A stretch of 64,000 bases of DNA from Aminobacter sp. AP02 (GCF_003148805.1 NZ_QGGX01000008.1:62001-126000), one strand, 5' to 3'. Shown: positions 9,710 through 20,472, numbered from the stretch's first letter. The notes: generated by a model from the letters alone, not told the origin. Made by a program: numbers and translations.

Positions 9710-10255
9710 TCAAAGCCCCGCAACCATGTCGCCGAGCCGGCGCACGGTGTTCCAGTTGCGCGACGTGCCGATTCCGCCGGCACGCTTGGGCGTCATCGCG
9801 CCGAGCAGCCGCGACGAAGCGGTGTTGCGCGAGAAATAGAGCCAGATGTCGCCGTCGACCGCCATGAGCTTTTCGTCTTCGGCGGCGCAAGCACGGAGCC
9901 GCTCGATGACATCAGCCGTCACCGGCTCGCGCATCACACGGACGCCGACCTGATCGGCGTGAAGCTCGGCTTCCCTGGGAAACGGATTGGCCGCGACGAG
10001 CGTCCGCCACGCCGCGGCATCGCGGACGACGATGTCGACATGCTTGCCAAATTTTGGCGCAAACGCCGCTTCGAGCTCGCGCTCCAGCGTTGCAACCGTC
10101 TTGCCTTCAGCCTCAAAGACGAGATTGCCCGTCGCGACCAAAGTGCGCGGGTTTTCAAGGCCGAGTTCCGTCGCCATGTCGCGCAGGTCGGACATCACAA
10201 CCCGCCGCCCTTCACCCAGAACGATACTGTAGAGCAGCGCGACATAGGTGGTCAT
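9710..10255 (-). CDS. DUF1697 family protein
   Basis: A 181-residue protein starting MTTYVALLYSIVLGEGRRVVMSDLRDMA, with the DUF1697 pattern ALLRSINVGGxxxVxMxxLR in a diverged form. Later come LENPRTLVATGNLVFEAEG and NWNTVRRLGDMV, the last being the family's NWNT element. It has no signal peptide. DUF1697 proteins are widespread and of unknown function. The N-terminal SIVLGEGRR departs from the usual SINVGG. It lies between pyrG (61 nt) and the VOC gene (48 nt). Confidence 0.85.
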   Translation of the reverse strand: MTTYVALLYSIVLGEGRRVVMSDLRDMATELGLENPRTLVATGNLVFEAEGKTVATLERELEAAFAPKFGKHVDIVVRDAAAWRTLVAANPFPREAELHADQVGVRVMREPVTADVIERLRACAAEDEKLMAVDGDIWLYFSRNTASSRLLGAMTPKRAGGIGTSRNWNTVRRLGDMVAGL

Positions 10256-10316
10256 GACCGAGGCATGACCACGGCAGGTTTGCGCGCCAACGGTGTCACG
10301 CCGGCGCGCATGCCAA

Positions 10317-11945
10317 TCAGACGAGCCGGCTCTGTTCGACGGCAGCCTCGATAAAGCTCGCGAACAACGGATGCGGGTCGAGCGGACGGCTCTTCAGCTC
10401 CGGATGGTACTGGACGCCGATGAACCAGGGATGGTCGGGATATTCGACCGTCTCGGGCAGCACGCCGTCGGGCGACATGCCAGCGAAGACCAGTCCGCAC
10501 TCTTCGAGGCGGTCCTTGTAGTCGATATTCACCTCATAGCGGTGGCGGTGACGCTCGGAGATGTCGGTGTCGCCGTAGATCTCGGCGATCTTCGAGCCTT
10601 CGGTGAGCTTAGCGTCGAACGCGCCGAGACGCATCGTGCCGCCGAGATCGCCCGACGCCCTGCGCTTCTCCAGCATGTTGCCCTTGAGCCATTCGGTCAT
10701 CAGACCGACGACCGGCTCCTTGGTCGAGCCGAACTCGGTCGACGAAGCGTTCTCGATGCCGGCAAGCGACCGGGCGGCCTCGATGCAGGCCATCTGCATG
10801 CCGAAGCAGATGCCGAAATACGGCACCTTGCGCTCACGGGCGAACTTGGCCGCCAGGATCTTGCCTTCCGAACCGCGCTCGCCGAAGCCGCCGGGAACCA
10901 GGATGCCGTGGACCTTTTCGAGGAACGGTGCCGGGTCTTCCTTCTCGAAGACCTCGCTCTCGATCCAGTCGAGCTTGACCTTGACGTTGTTGGCCAGGCC
11001 GCCATGCGACAGCGCTTCGATAAGCGACTTATAGGCATCCTTGAGGCCGGTGTATTTGCCGACCACCGCGATGGTGACTTCGCCTTCGGGATTGTGGATG
11101 AGTTGCGAGACGTTCTGCCAGGCATCGAGACGCGGCTTGGGCGCGGGGTCGATACCGAACGCAGCCAGCACTTCCGAATCGAGACCTTCCTTATGGTAGG
11201 CCAGCGGCACGTCGTAGATATGGCCGACGTCGAGCGCCTGGATCACAGCCGATTCGCGGACATTGCAGAACAGCGACAGCTTGCGGCGCTCTTCCTTGGG
11301 GATGTTGCGGTCGGCGCGAACCAGAAGGATGTCCGGTGCGATACCGATCGAGCGCAGTTCCTTGACCGAATGCTGGGTCGGCTTGGTCTTCAGTTCGCCA
11401 GCCGTCGGGATGTAAGGCATCAGCGTCAGATGGACATAGACCGCATTGTTACGCGGCAGATCGTTGCCAAGCTGGCGGATCGCTTCGAGGAACGGCATCG
11501 CTTCGATGTCGCCGACAGTGCCACCGATCTCGCACAGCACGAAGTCGAACTCGTCATTGCCGTCGAGGATGAAGTTCTTGATCTCGTCGGTGACGTGCGG
11601 AATGACCTGCACCGTCGCGCCGAGGTAGTCGCCGCGCCGCTCGCGTTCGATGATGTTCTTGTAGATGCGGCCGGTGGTGATGTTGTCGCTCTGGTTCGCC
11701 GAACGGCCGGTGAAGCGTTCGTAGTGACCGAGATCGAGATCGGTTTCCGCCCCGTCATCGGTCACGAAGACCTCACCATGCTGGTAAGGTGACATCGTTC
11801 CGGGATCGACGTTCAGATACGGATCGAGTTTACGGATGCGCACGCGATATCCGCGTGCTTGCAGAAGAGCCCCGAGGGCCGCTGCGGCTATGCCTTTTCC
11901 AAGGGAAGAGACCACGCCGCCGGTAATGAAAACATATCGCGCCAT
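10317..11945 (-). CDS. pyrG: CTP synthase
   Basis: Aminates UTP to CTP using glutamine; 542 residues, the usual length. The N-terminal synthetase domain opens [18 protein letters not shown] and carries [20 protein letters not shown]. The C-terminal class-I glutaminase has the nucleophile Cys in [13 protein letters not shown] and the catalytic His-Glu in QYHPEL. An ATG three codons upstream (11954) is also possible; neither has a clear ribosome site, and MARYVF is the family start. The position between secG and kdsA is conserved in alphaproteobacteria, although an L,D-transpeptidase gene separates it from secG here. Confidence 0.97.
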   Translation of the reverse strand: MARYVFITGGVVSSLGKGIAAAALGALLQARGYRVRIRKLDPYLNVDPGTMSPYQHGEVFVTDDGAETDLDLGHYERFTGRSANQSDNITTGRIYKNIIERERRGDYLGATVQVIPHVTDEIKNFILDGNDEFDFVLCEIGGTVGDIEAMPFLEAIRQLGNDLPRNNAVYVHLTLMPYIPTAGELKTKPTQHSVKELRSIGIAPDILLVRADRNIPKEERRKLSLFCNVRESAVIQALDVGHIYDVPLAYHKEGLDSEVLAAFGIDPAPKPRLDAWQNVSQLIHNPEGEVTIAVVGKYTGLKDAYKSLIEALSHGGLANNVKVKLDWIESEVFEKEDPAPFLEKVHGILVPGGFGERGSEGKILAAKFARERKVPYFGICFGMQMACIEAARSLAGIENASSTEFGSTKEPVVGLMTEWLKGNMLEKRRASGDLGGTMRLGAFDAKLTEGSKIAEIYGDTDISERHRHRYEVNIDYKDRLEECGLVFAGMSPDGVLPETVEYPDHPWFIGVQYHPELKSRPLDPHPLFASFIEAAVEQSRLV

Positions 11946-12060
11946 GGGATTCATCGCTTAACGCGGCCAAATCGATTCCGCCAGAGAAAAATCCGCCGCG
12001 TCGGACTTTTCCCTATATGGCTGTTCATTGTTGCTGCCGGGCAGGCCGTGCAAACAAAAA

Positions 12061-12080
12061 GGCCGGCGCGACCGCCGGCC
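12061..12080 (-). terminator. Terminator of the L,D-transpeptidase gene
   Basis: GGCCGGCG (12061-12068), loop CGAC, CGCCGGCC (12073-12080), preceded on the plus strand by AACAAAAA, which gives the U tract on the minus strand. It lies 24 nt after the stop. Confidence 0.85.
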
Positions 12081-12104
12081 AACTTCGAGCGTTGTTGAAA
12101 CGCT

Positions 12105-13202
12105 TTACATGACGATGACTTCAGAGCCCATCTTCACGCGATTGTAGAGGTCCATGACATGATCATTGACCATTCGGAAGCACCCGTTCGAAGAATTCGT
12201 GCCGATCGTCTGCGGCTGATTGGTACCATGGATACGGATATGGGTATCCTTCTTGCCCTGGTAAAGGTAGATGGCGCGCGCACCGAGCGGATTTTCCGGC
12301 CCGCCGTTCATGCCGTCCTTGTAGCGCCCGTACTTCTGGGGCTCGCGTTCCTGCATATCCTTGGTCGGAATCCAGCGCGGCCATTCCTGCTTGTCGCCGA
12401 TGGTGGCCTTGCCCTTGAACTCCAGCCCCTCGCGGCCGACCGCAATCGCATAGCGACGAGCGGTCGACGATGATTCGACCAGATAGAGATAGCGCGCGCC
12501 GGTATCGACCACGATCTGTCCGCGCTCATAGCCCGAGAACGTCACTTCCTGCGGCTCGTAGTCGGCCTTCACCTTGAACTGCTTGTTGGCCTGCTTGGCC
12601 TGCAGGACGGCGTCGAGGGCACGCGTCTGCGGCAGCATCGACTGCTGTGGCGCAGTGCTGCCACCGAAGATGCCGGCGAGCAGACCGGCCTGCTGAGGCT
12701 TGGCCTGCACTTCGCTGCGCAGTTCGCCACTGTTGCCGGTCGAAGCAACCGTGAGTGCATCGGGCGTAAGTGGTGCTACCGGCTGCAGCAGTTCGACAGG
12801 CTGGACGGGCTTGGGCAACGCAGGTGCAACCTCGGCAACCTGGGTTGCTGCCCTTTCGGTCTTCTTCAACCGGGCGAGTTCGCGCGCCTTGTCGGCCTTT
12901 TCCTTGGCCGCAGCCCGCATCGCCATCTTCTTGGCTTCGAGCATCTTGAGGCGGGCGAGTTCCTTGTCGGCCTTGATCTTGGCTTCGAGGTCCTTGATTC
13001 GCGCCAAATCTTCTTCGGTCGGCTTCTTCTTTTTCTTGAGAAGCTTGAGTTCCGCGGCGTCGCTCTTGGCGGCGACCAAAACGACATCGCTTGCACCCAC
13101 AAATTGTGGTGCCGCTGCCGTGCCGGCCGAGGTGGCGGCAAAGGCTGTCGAACTCATGAAAGTAGCGCAAAGACCAGCAAGAAGGATGCGGCGGAGCTGC
13201 AT
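12105..13202 (-). CDS. Periplasmic L,D-transpeptidase (YkuD domain)
   Basis: A 365-residue exported enzyme of the YkuD family, which makes 3-3 peptidoglycan cross-links or anchors proteins to the wall. The signal peptide is MQLRRILLAGLCATFMSSTAFA. A Lys/Ala/Glu-rich, probably coiled-coil region covers about 40-110. The YkuD domain fills the last 140 residues, with HIRIHGTNQ and the catalytic SSNGCFRM (Cys341). The start was chosen at the signal peptide; the longer frame to 13397 adds 65 residues that do not look coding. Rhizobial walls are rich in 3-3 cross-links, so a structural role is plausible. Confidence 0.92.
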   Translation of the reverse strand: MQLRRILLAGLCATFMSSTAFAATSAGTAAAPQFVGASDVVLVAAKSDAAELKLLKKKKKPTEEDLARIKDLEAKIKADKELARLKMLEAKKMAMRAAAKEKADKARELARLKKTERAATQVAEVAPALPKPVQPVELLQPVAPLTPDALTVASTGNSGELRSEVQAKPQQAGLLAGIFGGSTAPQQSMLPQTRALDAVLQAKQANKQFKVKADYEPQEVTFSGYERGQIVVDTGARYLYLVESSSTARRYAIAVGREGLEFKGKATIGDKQEWPRWIPTKDMQEREPQKYGRYKDGMNGGPENPLGARAIYLYQGKKDTHIRIHGTNQPQTIGTNSSNGCFRMVNDHVMDLYNRVKMGSEVIVM

Positions 13203-13372
13203 GGCGAGGGATCCCGAACGTTCAACGCAAATTTTCGCGCGACAAACGCGCGGTGCCCCCCAAAGGCGCCCCCGCCGAAATGCCGCAAGCCCGCTAATAT
13301 CGATTAGCCGGAGATGCCTCAAGGGAGGCACCACCGGTGAATTGATCGAATTGTAATTATCGATGCAGCATT

Positions 13373-13409
13373 TGCCGCAACTGTGTTCAAACAACAACAG
13401 GTTGCGGCA
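13373..13409 (-). terminator. Hairpin downstream of secG
   Basis: TGCCGCAAC (13373-13381) pairs perfectly with GTTGCGGCA (13401-13409) around a 19-base loop, starting 12 nt after the secG stop. There is no U tract, so it may be a weak terminator or a 3' stabiliser. The rest of 13203-13421 holds no gene that I can support. Confidence 0.5.
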
Positions 13410-13421
13410 GAGGCTTAATAC

Positions 13422-13898
13422 TTAGTTAGGAACTTGCGGTGCTGCCGGGGCAGTAGCGCCGCCTGCGGCGGGCTGCTCGGTGCCCGGAGCGGCTGGCGCA
13501 GTGGCAGGTGCGGCCGGCTGCGCTGCGCTCGGAGCAGCAGGAGCGGCGGAATCAGTTGCAGGCGCAGCAGCGCCAGGTGCAGGCGTGGTCGAACCGCCGA
13601 GCTGATCGAGAACGCCCTTGCCGCCAGTCGTGCCACTTTGGGTGGTCGGCGCGCGATCAAGGATATCGGTCGGCTTTGCTCCATAGCGGGCAACGATCGA
13701 CAATGTCAGCGACGTCACGAAAAACACGGTCGCCAGGATAGCGGTTGCACGGGTCAGCGCGTTGGCCGCGCCGCGTGCGGTCATGAAGCCCGAACCACCA
13801 CCGATGCCGAGGCCACCGCCTTCAGAGCGCTGCAGGAGCACAACGCCAACAAGGGCGAGCACGACCATCAAGTGAATGACGATGAGGACGGTTTCCAT
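13422..13898 (-). CDS. secG: Preprotein translocase subunit SecG
   Basis: Small inner-membrane subunit of the SecYEG channel; 158 residues. It has two transmembrane helices (METVLIVIHLMVVLALVGVV and about 52-72), joined by the SecG-typical LLQRSEGGGLGIGGGSGF and the RGAANALTRATAILATVFF segment. The last 75 or so residues are a low-complexity Ala/Pro/Gly tail absent from E. coli SecG (110 residues) but common in rhizobial homologues. It lies in the conserved order tpiA-secG. Confidence 0.95.
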   Translation of the reverse strand: METVLIVIHLMVVLALVGVVLLQRSEGGGLGIGGGSGFMTARGAANALTRATAILATVFFVTSLTLSIVARYGAKPTDILDRAPTTQSGTTGGKGVLDQLGGSTTPAPGAAAPATDSAAPAAPSAAQPAAPATAPAAPGTEQPAAGGATAPAAPQVPN

Positions 13899-14054
13899 TG
13901 CGCTTCCTGGGATCTTTCCTGACGGGGACTTGCCGCGCGCCGAAGCGCCCGGCCTTCCGGAGGCGGCTCAATACAATGCTTTCTAGGCATTTCCAAGCCC
14001 GCCGGCCGAATATGGGGTGACACGCTGCCTTTGCAACGGTTACGCTGGGTGAAA

Positions 14055-14819
14055 TCAGAGCTTGCGATAGGCTTCGGCAATGCCAAGGAAGTCGGCTGCC
14101 TTGAGGCTGGCGCCACCGACCAGCGCGCCGTCGACATTGGCGACTGCCAGCAATTCGACGGCGTTGGACGGCTTTACCGATCCACCATAGAGAATGCGCA
14201 TCTTGCCAGCCGCCGCACCCAGCTTCTCCGCCAGGCGCGCACGGATATGCGCATGCGCCTCGGCCACGTCGGCCACGGTCGGCGTCAAGCCGGTGCCTAT
14301 CGCCCAGACTGGTTCGTAGGCAATGATCGCATTTGCCGGTGTCGCCGTCGTCGGCACCGAGCCTTCGATCTGGCGCGACAGCACCGACAAGGTTGCGCCG
14401 CTTTCGCGCTCGGCATGGGTCTCGCCAATGCAAATGACGGCGACTAGCCCGGCGCGCCATGCCGCTTCAGCCTTGGCACGAACCACAGCGTCGGTTTCAC
14501 CATGGTCGGTGCGGCGTTCCGAATGCCCGACAATGACGTGGCTCGCGCCGGCGTCCTTCAGCATTTCCGACGACACGTCGCCCGTGTGGGCACCACTTTC
14601 CTTTGCGTGGCAATCCTGACCGCCAGCCTTGACTGGCGAGCGGTGGAGAATTTCAGCCGCACGTGACAGAAGCGTCGCCGGAACACACAAGAGTGCTTCA
14701 GTCTCGGCGTCGAGGCCGCTCATGAAACCGCCGGCGATGTTGCGCAATTCGTTGAGCGAAGCACTGGTGCCGTTCATTTTCCAGTTACCTGCAACGAGTG
14801 GGCGTATTCCTGGCGTCAT
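14055..14819 (-). CDS. tpiA: Triosephosphate isomerase
   Basis: Interconverts dihydroxyacetone phosphate and glyceraldehyde 3-phosphate; 254 residues. It has the N-terminal GNWKMNG (catalytic Lys), VIVGHSERR (catalytic His), [11 protein letters not shown] (catalytic Glu) and the phosphate loop [20 protein letters not shown] before the ATG at 14819 fixes the start; the longer frame to 14885 is rejected. It is divergent from ppiD across 146 nt that must hold both promoters. Confidence 0.97.
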   Translation of the reverse strand: MTPGIRPLVAGNWKMNGTSASLNELRNIAGGFMSGLDAETEALLCVPATLLSRAAEILHRSPVKAGGQDCHAKESGAHTGDVSSEMLKDAGASHVIVGHSERRTDHGETDAVVRAKAEAAWRAGLVAVICIGETHAERESGATLSVLSRQIEGSVPTTATPANAIIAYEPVWAIGTGLTPTVADVAEAHAHIRARLAEKLGAAAGKMRILYGGSVKPSNAVELLAVANVDGALVGGASLKAADFLGIAEAYRKL

Positions 14820-14965
14820 GTACTCTTCCCTCGAAATCGATGTTCGTTCGGGCAACCTCACTACCAAAAACAGGCCACAAAGCAATCGACAGTGGCCCTG
14901 AAGGGCGCTATTGCGCTTCGTTCATGCAGGCGCATGCGGAAATGCGCGTATACGGGATCTGATAC

Positions 14966-16864
14966 ATGCTGGAATCGATGCGAAGTGCTGCCGGTACCTG
15001 GGTTGCTAAGCTGCTGCTTCTGCTGCTCGTCGTCAGCTTCGCGATCTGGGGTATCTCAGGGCGTATGCTGAACCAGTTCGGTGGCGACAAGGTGGTGACT
15101 GCCGGCGGCACGTCCGTTTCAGGCGTCGAATATCGCCTCGCCTATGACCGTCAGCTCAATGTCATGTCGCAGCAATTCGGTCAGCGCCTGACCCGCGACC
15201 AGGCGAACGCGCTCGGTATCGACAACCAGGTGCTGTCGCAATTGGTCGCAGGTGCCGTGCTCGACGAGCAGGCCCGCAAGCTTGGCCTCGGCCTGTCCAA
15301 GGACCGCCTTGCCCAGTTGACCTGGGACGATCCGACCTTCCGCGGCCCCGATGGCCAGTTCGACCGCCAGGCCTTCGAATACATCCTGCGCCAAATCGGC
15401 ATGCGCCCAGAGGATTACCTCAAGAACCGCGCCCAGGTCGCCGTCCGCCAGCAGATCGTCGAAGCCGTTTCCGATGGTCTTGTCGCCCCTGACACCTTCC
15501 TGCGCGCTGTGGCGCTGTATCGCGGCGAAGACCGCACCATCGACTATCTGCCTCTGCCAAAATCGTTGGTGGAGCCTATCGCGGCACCGAGCGACGAAGT
15601 TCTGAAGGCGTGGTTTGAGGAAAACAAGAAGAACTACGCCGCGCCGGAATTCCGCAAGCTGAGCTACGTCAAGCTCGAGCCGGAAGACATCATGGATGTC
15701 GCGTCGATCACTGACGAGCAGGTTCGCCAGGACTACGACAAGAACAAATCGCACTTTACCACTGCCGAGACGCGCAAGATCGATCAGTTGGTTCTCGCCA
15801 ACGCCGAGGCAGCCAAGGCCGCTTCCGACGCCATCAAGGCAGGCGCGACCTTCGACAAGGTCGTTGCCGATCAGGGCAAGACTGCGGCCGACGTCACGCT
15901 CGGCACGCTGACCAAGGAACAGATTGCCGACAAGGCTGTCGCCGAGGCGGCTTTCGCGCTGCAGGCAAACCAGGTCAGCGATGTCGTCCAGGGCGCTTTC
16001 GGCCCGGTGCTGGTGCGCGTCAGCGAGATCACGCCACAGACGGTGAAGACGCTCGATGAGGTCAAGGACCAGATCCGCAAGGAACTCGCCCTCGCCGAGG
16101 CTAATCGTATCCTGCTCGACGTGCATGATTCCTACGAGGACGCCCGCGCTGGCGGCGACACGATGCAGGCGGCGGCCGACAAGCTGAAGCTCAAGGTGGT
16201 GACGATCGACGCCATCGATCGCGCCGGCCAAGACGCCGAAGGTACCGTCATCAGCACGCTGCCGGATTCGCGCAACCTGATCCAGGCGGCCTTCGAAGCC
16301 GAAGCCGGCGCTGAAAACCCGCCGCTCAACCTCGGCTCCAACGGCTTCGTGTTCTATGAGGTCGTGGATGTGACGCCGGCACGTGACCGCACGCTCGATG
16401 AAGTACGGGCAAAGGTGGTCGCCGACTGGACCGCAGCGGAAGCCACGAAACGTCTTCAGGACAAGGCGAACGAACTTGAAAAACGCCTTAAGGACGGCAC
16501 CGCGCTGGATGTCATCGCAGGCGAACTGAAGCTCGAAAAACAGACCAAGCGCGGCCTCAAGCGCGAAACCGACGACGCCGATTTCGGCCGTGAGGGTGCG
16601 GCGGCGATGTTCGCCATGGGCCAGGGTGGAACTGGCGTCATTGCAGCACCGGCCGGCGATGCGCAGATCCTGTTCAAGGTCGCGGAAGTGTTCGAACCCG
16701 CCGGAGCGGACAAGAGTGCCGTGCCAGAGGACGCGCAGAAGACCTTTGCCTCCGGCATGTCGGACGACCTGCTCGACCAGCTCGTCGCCCAGCTTCAGGG
16801 TGAATATCAGGCCACCATCGACCGGGAGGCAATCACCCGGGCACTTGCGGTGGGAACGCCATGA
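14966..16864 (+). CDS. ppiD: Membrane-anchored periplasmic peptidyl-prolyl isomerase (PpiD/SurA-type)
   Basis: A 632-residue chaperone anchored by one N-terminal helix (about 12-32, [20 protein letters not shown]) with its bulk in the periplasm. A SurA-like N-terminal domain covers about 35-180. The parvulin region is about 255-365 ([56 protein letters not shown]), followed by a second diverged PPIase-like segment. The architecture is that of PpiD, which assists proteins leaving the Sec channel. It overlaps trpD by 4 nt (ATGA), an old alphaproteobacterial arrangement. Confidence 0.92.
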   Translation: MLESMRSAAGTWVAKLLLLLLVVSFAIWGISGRMLNQFGGDKVVTAGGTSVSGVEYRLAYDRQLNVMSQQFGQRLTRDQANALGIDNQVLSQLVAGAVLDEQARKLGLGLSKDRLAQLTWDDPTFRGPDGQFDRQAFEYILRQIGMRPEDYLKNRAQVAVRQQIVEAVSDGLVAPDTFLRAVALYRGEDRTIDYLPLPKSLVEPIAAPSDEVLKAWFEENKKNYAAPEFRKLSYVKLEPEDIMDVASITDEQVRQDYDKNKSHFTTAETRKIDQLVLANAEAAKAASDAIKAGATFDKVVADQGKTAADVTLGTLTKEQIADKAVAEAAFALQANQVSDVVQGAFGPVLVRVSEITPQTVKTLDEVKDQIRKELALAEANRILLDVHDSYEDARAGGDTMQAAADKLKLKVVTIDAIDRAGQDAEGTVISTLPDSRNLIQAAFEAEAGAENPPLNLGSNGFVFYEVVDVTPARDRTLDEVRAKVVADWTAAEATKRLQDKANELEKRLKDGTALDVIAGELKLEKQTKRGLKRETDDADFGREGAAAMFAMGQGGTGVIAAPAGDAQILFKVAEVFEPAGADKSAVPEDAQKTFASGMSDDLLDQLVAQLQGEYQATIDREAITRALAVGTP

Positions 16865-17871
16865 GCGCACTGAAGCCGCATATAGCAAAGGTAGCTTCGG
16901 GCGCCCCCCTCACCTTCGAGGAGGCCCGAGAGGCTTTCGACATCATCATGTCGGGCGAAGCGACGCCCGGCCAGATTGGCGGCTTCCTGATGGCGCTGCG
17001 CGTGCGCGGCGAGACAGTCAGCGAGATTTCAGGCGCCGTTGCCACCATGCGCGACAAGATGCTTCGCGTCGAAGCGCCTGCCGATGCCATCGATATCGTC
17101 GGCACCGGCGGCGACGGTTCGCACAGCGTCAACATCTCGACCGCTTCGGCCTTCGTCATTGCGGGTGCCGGCGTGCCGGTCGCCAAGCACGGCAATCGCG
17201 GTCTGTCATCGCTGACCGGTGCTGCTGATGTGCTCACCGCGCTCGGGGTCAACATCGACCTGTCCCCCGAGGCGATCGGCCGTTGCATCCACCAGGCAGG
17301 CGTCGGCTTCATGTTCGCCCCGGCGCATCATCCGGCGATGAAACATGTCGGCGCGACCCGCGTCGAACTCGGCACCCGGACCATCTTCAACCTGCTCGGT
17401 CCGCTTTCCAATCCAGCCGGCGTCAATCGCCAACTCGTTGGCGTGTTCTCCCCTGAATGGGTCGAACCTGTAGCTGCAACGCTGAAGGAACTCGGCGCCC
17501 AGCACGTGTGGGTGGTGCATGGCGACGGCTATGACGAGATCACGACCACTGGCGAGACTCACATCGCGGCACTCACCAATGGCAGCATCAGCACGTTCAC
17601 GCTGACGCCCGAGCAGGTTGGGCTTGCGCGCCATACACGCGAAGAGTTGCGCGGGGGCGATTCCGCCTACAATGCTGCGGCTCTGCGCGGCGTTCTCGAA
17701 GGCGCCAAAGGCGCCTACCGGGACACTGTATTGATGAATGCCGGTGCCGGGCTTGTCGTCGCCGACAAGGCGGCAAGCCTCGAGGACGGCGTTGCACTGG
17801 CCGCCGAGTCGATCGACAGCGGTAGGGCGCTTGGTGTGCTCGGTCGTCTGGTCAGCGTTTCGAACGGATAA
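16861..17871 (+). CDS. trpD: Anthranilate phosphoribosyltransferase
   Basis: Second step of tryptophan synthesis, joining anthranilate to PRPP; 336 residues. It carries the PRPP loop [52 protein letters not shown] and [10 protein letters not shown]. It starts inside the ppiD stop (ATGA) and is followed after 3 nt by trpC. No anthranilate synthase gene is present; rhizobia usually keep a fused trpEG elsewhere. Confidence 0.97.
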   Translation: MSALKPHIAKVASGAPLTFEEAREAFDIIMSGEATPGQIGGFLMALRVRGETVSEISGAVATMRDKMLRVEAPADAIDIVGTGGDGSHSVNISTASAFVIAGAGVPVAKHGNRGLSSLTGAADVLTALGVNIDLSPEAIGRCIHQAGVGFMFAPAHHPAMKHVGATRVELGTRTIFNLLGPLSNPAGVNRQLVGVFSPEWVEPVAATLKELGAQHVWVVHGDGYDEITTTGETHIAALTNGSISTFTLTPEQVGLARHTREELRGGDSAYNAAALRGVLEGAKGAYRDTVLMNAGAGLVVADKAASLEDGVALAAESIDSGRALGVLGRLVSVSNG

Positions 17872-17874
17872 GTT

Positions 17875-18675
17875 ATGGCAGATATCCTGCGCCGCATCGA
17901 AGCCTACAAGCGCGACGAGATCGCAGCAGCCAAGGCGCTGCTGCCGCTCGTCGAGGTCAAGGCACGGGCCCGCGACGCATCCCAGCCGCGCGGGTTTCTT
18001 GCCGCCCTTGAGGCCAAGCGCCGCGACAACCGCTTCGGCCTTATCGCCGAGATCAAGAAGGCAAGCCCGTCGAAGGGGCTGATCCGTCCCGATTTCGACC
18101 CACCAGCACTGGCTCACGCCTATGCCGAAGGCGGCGCGGCCTGCCTGTCGGTCTTGACCGATACACCATCCTTCCAGGGTGCTCCCGAATTCCTGACCGC
18201 GGCTCGCTGTGCTTGCGCCCTGCCCGCTCTGCGCAAGGATTTCATGTTCGAGCCTTACCAGGTGCATGAAGCCCGCGCCTGGGGTGCGGACGCCATCCTC
18301 ATCATCATGGCAAGCCTCAGCGACGACGACGCCAAGCGGCTTGAGGACACGGCCTTCGAGCACGGGATGGACGTCCTCGTCGAAGTGCACGACGAGGAAG
18401 AAACCGAGCGCGCACTAAAGCTCTCTTCGCGCCTGCTCGGCATCAACAACCGCAACCTGCGCACCTTCGAGGTCAGTCTCGACACCTCCGAGCGGCTTGC
18501 CCCCATGGTCCCGGCCGATCGTCTTCTGGTCGGGGAAAGCGGTATCTTCACGCACGCCGATTGCCTGCGCCTGGAAAAATCCGGCATTGGCAGCTTCCTC
18601 GTCGGAGAAAGCCTGATGCGGCAGGCCGATGTGGCAGCCGCCACACGAGCGCTTCTCAACGGCGCGGCCATCTGA
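17875..18675 (+). CDS. trpC: Indole-3-glycerol phosphate synthase
   Basis: Ring-closing step of tryptophan synthesis; 266 residues, a monofunctional enzyme not fused to TrpF. It starts [20 protein letters not shown]. The TIM-barrel landmarks are [63 protein letters not shown] and VGESGI. It is packed between trpD (3 nt) and moaC (1 nt). Confidence 0.97.
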   Translation: MADILRRIEAYKRDEIAAAKALLPLVEVKARARDASQPRGFLAALEAKRRDNRFGLIAEIKKASPSKGLIRPDFDPPALAHAYAEGGAACLSVLTDTPSFQGAPEFLTAARCACALPALRKDFMFEPYQVHEARAWGADAILIIMASLSDDDAKRLEDTAFEHGMDVLVEVHDEEETERALKLSSRLLGINNRNLRTFEVSLDTSERLAPMVPADRLLVGESGIFTHADCLRLEKSGIGSFLVGESLMRQADVAAATRALLNGAAI

Positions 18676-18676
18676 C

Positions 18677-19159
18677 ATGGCAACCACCCTCACCCACATC
18701 GGCGCTACCGGCGAAGCCAACATGGTCGATGTCGGCGACAAGGCCGAGACCACGCGCACCGCAATCGCCGAAGGCTGTGTCAGCATGCGCGCCGAAACCC
18801 TGGCGTTGATCCTTTCGGGCAATGCCAAGAAGGGCGACGTACTTGGCACCGCGCGCATCGCAGGCATCATGGCTGCCAAGCGCACCCATGAACTCGTGCC
18901 CCTCTGCCATCCCATCCTGCTGACCAAGGTTTCGGTCGAGATCGAAGCGGACGAGGCCCTGCCCGGCCTTCGCGTGACAGCGCTTGCGCGCGTCACCGGC
19001 AAGACAGGCGTCGAGATGGAAGCGCTGACCGCCGCATCGGTCGCTTGCCTCACCATCTACGACATGGCCAAGGCTGCCGACCGCGCCATGGTGATTTCCG
19101 GCATCAGGCTGGTCGAGAAGACCGGCGGCAAGTCGGGCGACTACAAGGCAGGCGCGTAG
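18677..19159 (+). CDS. moaC: Cyclic pyranopterin monophosphate synthase
   Basis: Works with MoaA in the first step of molybdenum cofactor synthesis; 160 residues. Motifs: [35 protein letters not shown] and the active-site helix [20 protein letters not shown], then KTGGKSG. The start at 18677 lies 1 nt after the trpC stop; the longer frame from 18629 is not MoaC-like. moaA is not in this window. It is probably cotranscribed with trpC and moeA. Confidence 0.97.
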   Translation: MATTLTHIGATGEANMVDVGDKAETTRTAIAEGCVSMRAETLALILSGNAKKGDVLGTARIAGIMAAKRTHELVPLCHPILLTKVSVEIEADEALPGLRVTALARVTGKTGVEMEALTAASVACLTIYDMAKAADRAMVISGIRLVEKTGGKSGDYKAGA

Positions 19160-20365
19160 ATGGCCCTGCTGCCCGTCGCCGATGCGCTCGGACGCCTGCT
19201 CGATGGCGCCGAACCCAGAGCCGTGGAAACGGTCGGCCTCGGCGAAGCCTCAGGGCGCGTGCTCGCAAGCCCGTTGTATGCCCTGCGCACCCAACCCCCA
19301 TTCGATGCCTCGGCCATGGACGGATATGCCGTCCGCGCAGACGATATCGCGTCGCTGCCGGCGCGATTGAAGGTCGTAGGGACCGCAGCCGCAGGAAGAC
19401 AGTTCAGCGGTGCGATTGCGCAAGGCGAGAGCGTGCGCATCTTCACCGGCGCGCCTGTGCCACAAGGTGCTGATACCGTCGTTATCCAGGAAAACGTCCG
19501 CGATCTCGGCAATGGCGAGGTCGAAGTGCTGGAGCCAGCTGTGCTTGGACGCAACATCCGCGCCAAGGGCCTCGATTTCAAACAGGGCGATCTCATTCTC
19601 GACACCGGGCGCTTGCTTGATCCGGCAGCCCTATCGCTCATCGCTGCCGCCAATCATCCCGAGATGTCAGTCGTCCGCGCGCCGCTGGTCGCCATCATCG
19701 CCACCGGAGACGAACTGTTGCCGCCCGGCAGCAACCCCGGTCCCGACCAGATCATCGCGTCCAACGCCTACGGCGTCGCCGCGATCGTTCGCTCGGTAGG
19801 CGCACGCGTGCTAGACCTCGGCATCGCAGCCGACCGCAATGACGCGATCTCGACACTCGTCACCCAGGCCCTCGATGCCGAGGCCGACGTCATCGTCACC
19901 CTCGGCGGCGCTTCGGTCGGCGACCACGACCTGATCCATGGCGTCTTGACCGGACTCGGCATGGATCTCGACTTCTGGAAGATAGCCATGCGCCCCGGCA
20001 AGCCGCTGATGTTCGGCCGCCTTGGCAAGACGCGCTGCGTCGGCCTGCCCGGCAATCCAGTAGCGAGCCTGATCTGCTCGCATATCTTCCTGAAGCCGCT
20101 GTTGGCGAAGCTTGGCGGTCGGCCTTACTCGCCCGATATCCGCAACGGCATCCTCGACACAGCCGTTGCGGCCAACGATTTGCGTCAGGATTTCGTCCGT
20201 GCCGTGGCGCGCGAGACGCCGGACGGCCTCATCGTCACGCCATACATGGTTCAGGATTCGTCGATGCTACGCACGCTCGCCGACGCCAATTGCGCCCTTA
20301 TGCGCGAACCCTTCGCACCGGCAGCCGAATCTGGCAGTGCCTGCCAGGTAATGATGCTGCGCTGA
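19160..20365 (+). CDS. moeA: Molybdopterin molybdenumtransferase
   Basis: Inserts molybdate into adenylylated molybdopterin, the last common step of cofactor synthesis; 401 residues. It has RTQPPFDASAMDGYAVRADD, the MoCF-domain motifs IATGDELLPPG and LGGASVGDHD, and the conserved CVGLPGNPVAS. The ATG follows the moaC stop directly with no gap. It ends the ppiD-trpD-trpC-moaC-moeA run; lexA follows after 107 nt with its own promoter. Confidence 0.97.
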   Translation: MALLPVADALGRLLDGAEPRAVETVGLGEASGRVLASPLYALRTQPPFDASAMDGYAVRADDIASLPARLKVVGTAAAGRQFSGAIAQGESVRIFTGAPVPQGADTVVIQENVRDLGNGEVEVLEPAVLGRNIRAKGLDFKQGDLILDTGRLLDPAALSLIAAANHPEMSVVRAPLVAIIATGDELLPPGSNPGPDQIIASNAYGVAAIVRSVGARVLDLGIAADRNDAISTLVTQALDAEADVIVTLGGASVGDHDLIHGVLTGLGMDLDFWKIAMRPGKPLMFGRLGKTRCVGLPGNPVASLICSHIFLKPLLAKLGGRPYSPDIRNGILDTAVAANDLRQDFVRAVARETPDGLIVTPYMVQDSSMLRTLADANCALMREPFAPAAESGSACQVMMLR

Positions 20366-20401
20366 ACAACACAGCGCGTCCCCTTCACGAAATATAAACA
20401 G

Positions 20402-20430
20402 TTGCGGAACACAACTGGAACAGATAGTGT
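20402..20430 (+). promoter_or_regulatory. Candidate lexA promoter (-35 TTGCGG, -10 TAGTGT)
   Basis: TTGCGG at 20402-20407 and TAGTGT at 20425-20430 are exactly 17 nt apart. The first LexA operator fills the spacer, so bound repressor would block RNA polymerase. The hexamers are weak matches; the call rests mainly on spacing and the operator. Confidence 0.5.
20407..20421 (+). promoter_or_regulatory. LexA (SOS) operator GAAC-N7-GAAC
   Basis: GAAC-ACAACTG-GAAC is a perfect match, on the opposite strand, to the alphaproteobacterial SOS box GTTC-N7-GTTC. It lies 51 nt before the lexA ATG, as expected for autoregulation. Confidence 0.85.
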
Positions 20431-20432
20431 TT

Positions 20433-20447
20433 GTTCTGGGTTTGTTT
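20433..20447 (+). promoter_or_regulatory. Second, degenerate LexA operator (GTTC-N7-GTTT)
   Basis: GTTC-TGGGTTT-GTTT differs from the consensus at one base. It lies 11 nt after the first box and just past the candidate -10, which fits a two-site arrangement. Confidence 0.55.
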
Positions 20448-20472
20448 TTCTTCTGATTCCTCGGGGGTGGCG

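Noticed and set aside
10293-11792. 499-codon open frame on the plus strand opposite pyrG
   Set aside because: Antisense shadow of a certain CTP synthase gene.
15119-16888. 589-codon open frame on the minus strand opposite ppiD
   Set aside because: Antisense shadow created by codon bias; no motif or ribosome site.
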